Made by a program: the position numbers and the translations under genes
Source: Flavobacteriales bacterium 32-34-25
GTDB lineage: Bacteria; Bacteroidota; Bacteroidia; Flavobacteriales; Flavobacteriaceae
Length of the DNA stretch: 39,796 nt
Direction of reading: 5' to 3'
Assembly: GCA_002280815.1 (NCBI GenBank)
Contig: NCET01000088.1
Location: 1 to 39,796, forward strand
Shown here: positions 38,811-39,796 of the stretch, one piece after another
Numbering within the stretch: position 1 is the stretch's first letter
Layout of the letters: every line of letters begins with the position of its first letter
The notes under the pieces: model-generated
Databases searched by the model: none
The model's input: the letters and a program-made list of their open reading frames with translations, nothing else
What the model was told of the DNA's origin: nothing

Positions 38811-39796
38811 TTAAACTATTTCCAATGCTTTTTCGACCACTTCATATACTTTTTGCAATTGAGCATCCGTAATAATATAAGGAGGCAAAATGTAAACAAT
38901 ATTTCCTACCGGACGCAGAATGATTCCGTTTTCGATAAAGAAATTATACAACTTAGTACGCATAGTTCCGTAATAACTCTCTTCGCTTTCTTTCTTTATT
39001 TCCAATGCAAAAATAGTCCCCAAAACCCGGGTAGTAGTCACTTTTGGATGATTCTTAATATGTTCTTGAAAAGCCAAATGATTGGCGTTTACACGAATCA
39101 AATTGGCTTGCATTTCGGGAGTTTGCAACAATTCCAAACTCGCCAAAGCTGCCGCACAACCTGTAGGATTTGCTGTAAAAGTATGTCCGTGAAACAAGGC
39201 TTTATTAATATCATCATCATAAAACGCTTCAAATATTTCTTGTGTAAAAGTGGTAATCGCCATCGGAATGGTTCCTCCAGTCAAGGCTTTAGACAAACAC
39301 ATCATATCTGGTTTTTGATTGACATAATCCATTGCAAAAGTTTTTCCTGTTTTACCAAAACCAGTCATGACTTCATCGGCAATAGTAAGCACATTATTTG
39401 CTGCACAAATTTGGATTAACTCATTCAAAGCTTCTGGCTCATACATCACCATTCCAGCCGCTCCTTGTACCAAAGGTTCGAAAATAAATCCAGCGCAGTT
39501 GTACTCTTGAATCACTTTTTTCAAAGCATCAAAACTCTGCTGTTCCTGCCCTTTTACAGGAACTGGAATACGCACCACATCAATAAACATCCCTTGAAAA
39601 GCTTGGGTATAAAACGAAATCCCACTTGCTGCCATAGCCGCAAAAGTATCGCCGTGAAAGGCATTTTCGAAAGCAATAATTGTCGTTCGTTTTTCGCCTT
39701 TATTGAAAAAATACTGCAAAGCTACTTTGATCGCTACTTCCACCGAAGTCGAACCATTATCAGAAAAGAATATTTTTTGTTGATTGTTGGGTAAAA
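38811..39796 (-). CDS. bioA: Adenosylmethionine-8-amino-7-oxononanoate aminotransferase (5' end outside window)
   Basis: The frame is open to the right edge. The visible part, about 328 residues, begins LPNNQQKIFFSDNGSTSVEV, so the N-terminal region (roughly 100 residues) lies outside the window. An in-frame GTG at 39743 is not the real start. Class III aminotransferase motifs are AFHGDTFAAMAASG, GFIFEPLVQGAAGM, IADEVMTGFGKTGKTFA and the PLP lysine in LSKALTGGTIPM. The FHGHTFTANPTGCAAALASL and C-terminal ILRPVGNIVYILPPYIIT segments are typical of BioA. It converts KAPA to DAPA in biotin synthesis with S-adenosylmethionine as amino donor. It reads towards the ketosynthase-like gene, which probably belongs to the same cluster. 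Confidence 0.96.
   Translation of the reverse strand, partial: LPNNQQKIFFSDNGSTSVEVAIKVALQYFFNKGEKRTTIIAFENAFHGDTFAAMAASGISFYTQAFQGMFIDVVRIPVPVKGQEQQSFDALKKVIQEYNCAGFIFEPLVQGAAGMVMYEPEALNELIQICAANNVLTIADEVMTGFGKTGKTFAMDYVNQKPDMMCLSKALTGGTIPMAITTFTQEIFEAFYDDDINKALFHGHTFTANPTGCAAALASLELLQTPEMQANLIRVNANHLAFQEHIKNHPKVTTTRVLGTIFALEIKKESEESYYGTMRTKLYNFFIENGIILRPVGNIVYILPPYIITDAQLQKVYEVVEKALEIV

Noticed and set aside
38853-39794. Plus-strand ORFs of 188 and 109 aa opposite bioA
   Set aside because: Antisense to clear bioA coding sequence; no recognisable domain.

Overview
The window is AT-rich DNA from a member of the Bacteroidota, most likely a Flavobacterium-like flavobacterium. The support is a SusC/SusD pair, type IX secretion (T9SS) C-terminal signals on several large proteins, promoters with the Bacteroidota -7 box TAnnTTTG, and flavobacterial versions of prs, rplY (ctc), pth, ribF, bioB and bioA.

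Layout. (1) 1-16102, all on the minus strand, is a polysaccharide utilization locus (PUL). It holds a DUF4959-type surface lipoprotein (partial), SusD, SusC, a small Fn3-like lipoprotein, a 1164-aa modular clan-A glycosidase with T9SS signal, a frameshifted GH105 unsaturated-glycuronyl hydrolase, the N-terminal stub of a hybrid two-component (HTCS) regulator, and an intact GH2 beta-galactosidase. GH105 plus GH2 plus a clan-A endo-type enzyme suggests a galactose- and uronate-containing plant glycan such as pectin side chains or arabinogalactan; this is inference. Three transcription units (susC, clan-A enzyme, GH2) carry the same upstream box: two GGGG-led half-sites exactly 22 bp apart. (2) 16464-19431 is housekeeping: tRNA-Leu(CAA), prs, rplY, pth. 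(3) 19449-25472 has a broken metzincin protease gene, ribF, two tandem paralogous 145-aa membrane proteins separated by a large inverted repeat, and bioB. (4) 25556-36559 is a tandem array of three related, very large T9SS-sorted surface proteins on the minus strand, every one with a broken reading frame. (5) 36739-39796 has recX (frameshifted by a 44-bp tandem duplication), a ketosynthase-like gene and bioA (partial), probably the end of a biotin cluster.

The most striking overall pattern is the density of small lesions. There are exact tandem duplications of 10, 27, 44 and 9 bp (GH105, HTCS stub, recX, pth), deletions in four large surface or secreted protein genes, and one in-frame TGA. 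Either this genome is in active gene decay or phase-variable remodelling of surface functions, or the assembly carries errors. Read mapping would decide. No CRISPR array, rRNA, transposase or phage gene was seen.
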